Part shown: piece by piece, positions 63,970-64,000 of the stretch | Layout: each line of letters opens with the position of its first letter | Position numbering within the stretch: the stretch's first letter is position 1 | Source: Tenacibaculum caenipelagi | GTDB taxonomy: Bacteria > Bacteroidota > Bacteroidia > Flavobacteriales > Flavobacteriaceae | Reading direction: 5' to 3' | Length of the DNA: 64,000 nucleotides | NCBI RefSeq assembly: GCF_004363005.1 | Contig: NZ_SNYH01000003.1 | Span: forward strand, 264,287 to 328,286 | The notes under the pieces: model-generated | Databases searched by the model: none | Seen by the model: the letters and a program-made list of their open reading frames with translations, nothing else | What the model was told of the DNA's origin: nothing | Program-made: the position numbers and the translations under genes

Positions 63970-64000
63970 TGCATACGTTAACAGGAACATATATCAATTT
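63969..64000 (+). CDS. Partial CDS, probable GNAT acetyltransferase start
   Basis: A GTG at 63969-63971 overlaps the last base of the dapF stop and opens a frame HTLTGTYIN to the window end. A GNAT-type acetyltransferase follows dapF in related genomes as I recall, and this start fits, but only 10 codons are visible. Confidence 0.35.
   Translation, partial: MHTLTGTYIN

Overview
The window is chromosomal DNA from a low-GC member of the Flavobacteriaceae (Bacteroidota), probably Tenacibaculum or a close relative. The evidence is gene content (DUF4249, DUF4834, DUF4835 and DUF5683 proteins, 2TM-domain proteins, a WbqC protein, a signal peptidase I with a large membrane N-terminus, a ~480-residue GAPDH), repeated promoter boxes of the Bacteroidota type TAnnTTTG, and the lack of clear Shine-Dalgarno sequences. 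The genus is inferred from gene content only. I see no tRNA, rRNA, insertion sequence, prophage or CRISPR array.

Layout. 1-4.1 kb: two DUF4249 lipoprotein paralogues (the first cut by the window edge), a 32-codon scar between them, and a plug-domain protein. 4.2-9.5 kb: housekeeping run parA-parB-DUF5683-dapB-lepB-wbqC-like. 9.4-10.95 kb: two Crp/Fnr-type regulators, each followed at its stop codon by an operator-like palindrome, a TATATTTG promoter box and a short C-rich transcript ending in a terminator. 10.9-16.5 kb: leftward surface-polysaccharide operon (flippase, UDP-GlcNAc 2-epimerase, two GT4 glycosyltransferases, methyltransferase). 16.5-25.7 kb: TPR/AraC regulator, YfhO membrane protein, DUF4834, outer-membrane transporter-like protein, GNAT-like protein, rsmE and a membrane AraC regulator. 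25.74-26.26 kb: a 519-nt non-coding stretch holding two related hairpin/RNA units. 26.3-36 kb: DUF4159-symporter-acyltransferase operon, a GH3/serine-hydrolase fusion, exonuclease, PPK2, and a flavodoxin-monooxygenase-AraC cluster. 36-40.8 kb: LytTR response regulator, three small 2TM proteins and a 2TM-fused histidine kinase, then DUF2141 and an ECF sigma operon. 40.9-64 kb: mostly housekeeping (threonine aldolase, prfB, arsC-like, GT2, DUF3050, fabI, recN-DUF4835-coaBC-rpoZ-bamD, ferritin, dapA, ligA, GAPDH, HtrA, dapF), with a small WYL/GyrI-like sensing cassette at 54.8-56.7 kb.

How the genes connect. dapB, dapA and dapF supply the lysine/diaminopimelate pathway from three separate sites. 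The bamD-rpoZ-coaBC-DUF4835-recN order matches what I recall as a conserved Bacteroidota block. The histidine kinase, LytTR regulator and tandem 2TM proteins look like one sensory system whose accessory domain has multiplied.

Main hunt result. The two Crp/Fnr genes carry parallel downstream modules: a palindrome (TTAAC-N4-GTTAA type) centred about 29 bp upstream of a TATATTTG box, where a class II activator would sit, then a 70-80 nt RNA with exposed CCCC runs between or inside hairpins. A candidate RNA 16 kb away carries TTTAAGGGGAAAA in its linker, an exact 13-nt complement of the first RNA's linker. Other observations: helically phased TTTAAC repeats between htrA and dapF, at least four promoters 4-5 nt from a start codon, and a gene-conversion-like tract plus deletion scar in the DUF4249 locus. 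All RNA and regulatory claims are readings of sequence and lack expression data.
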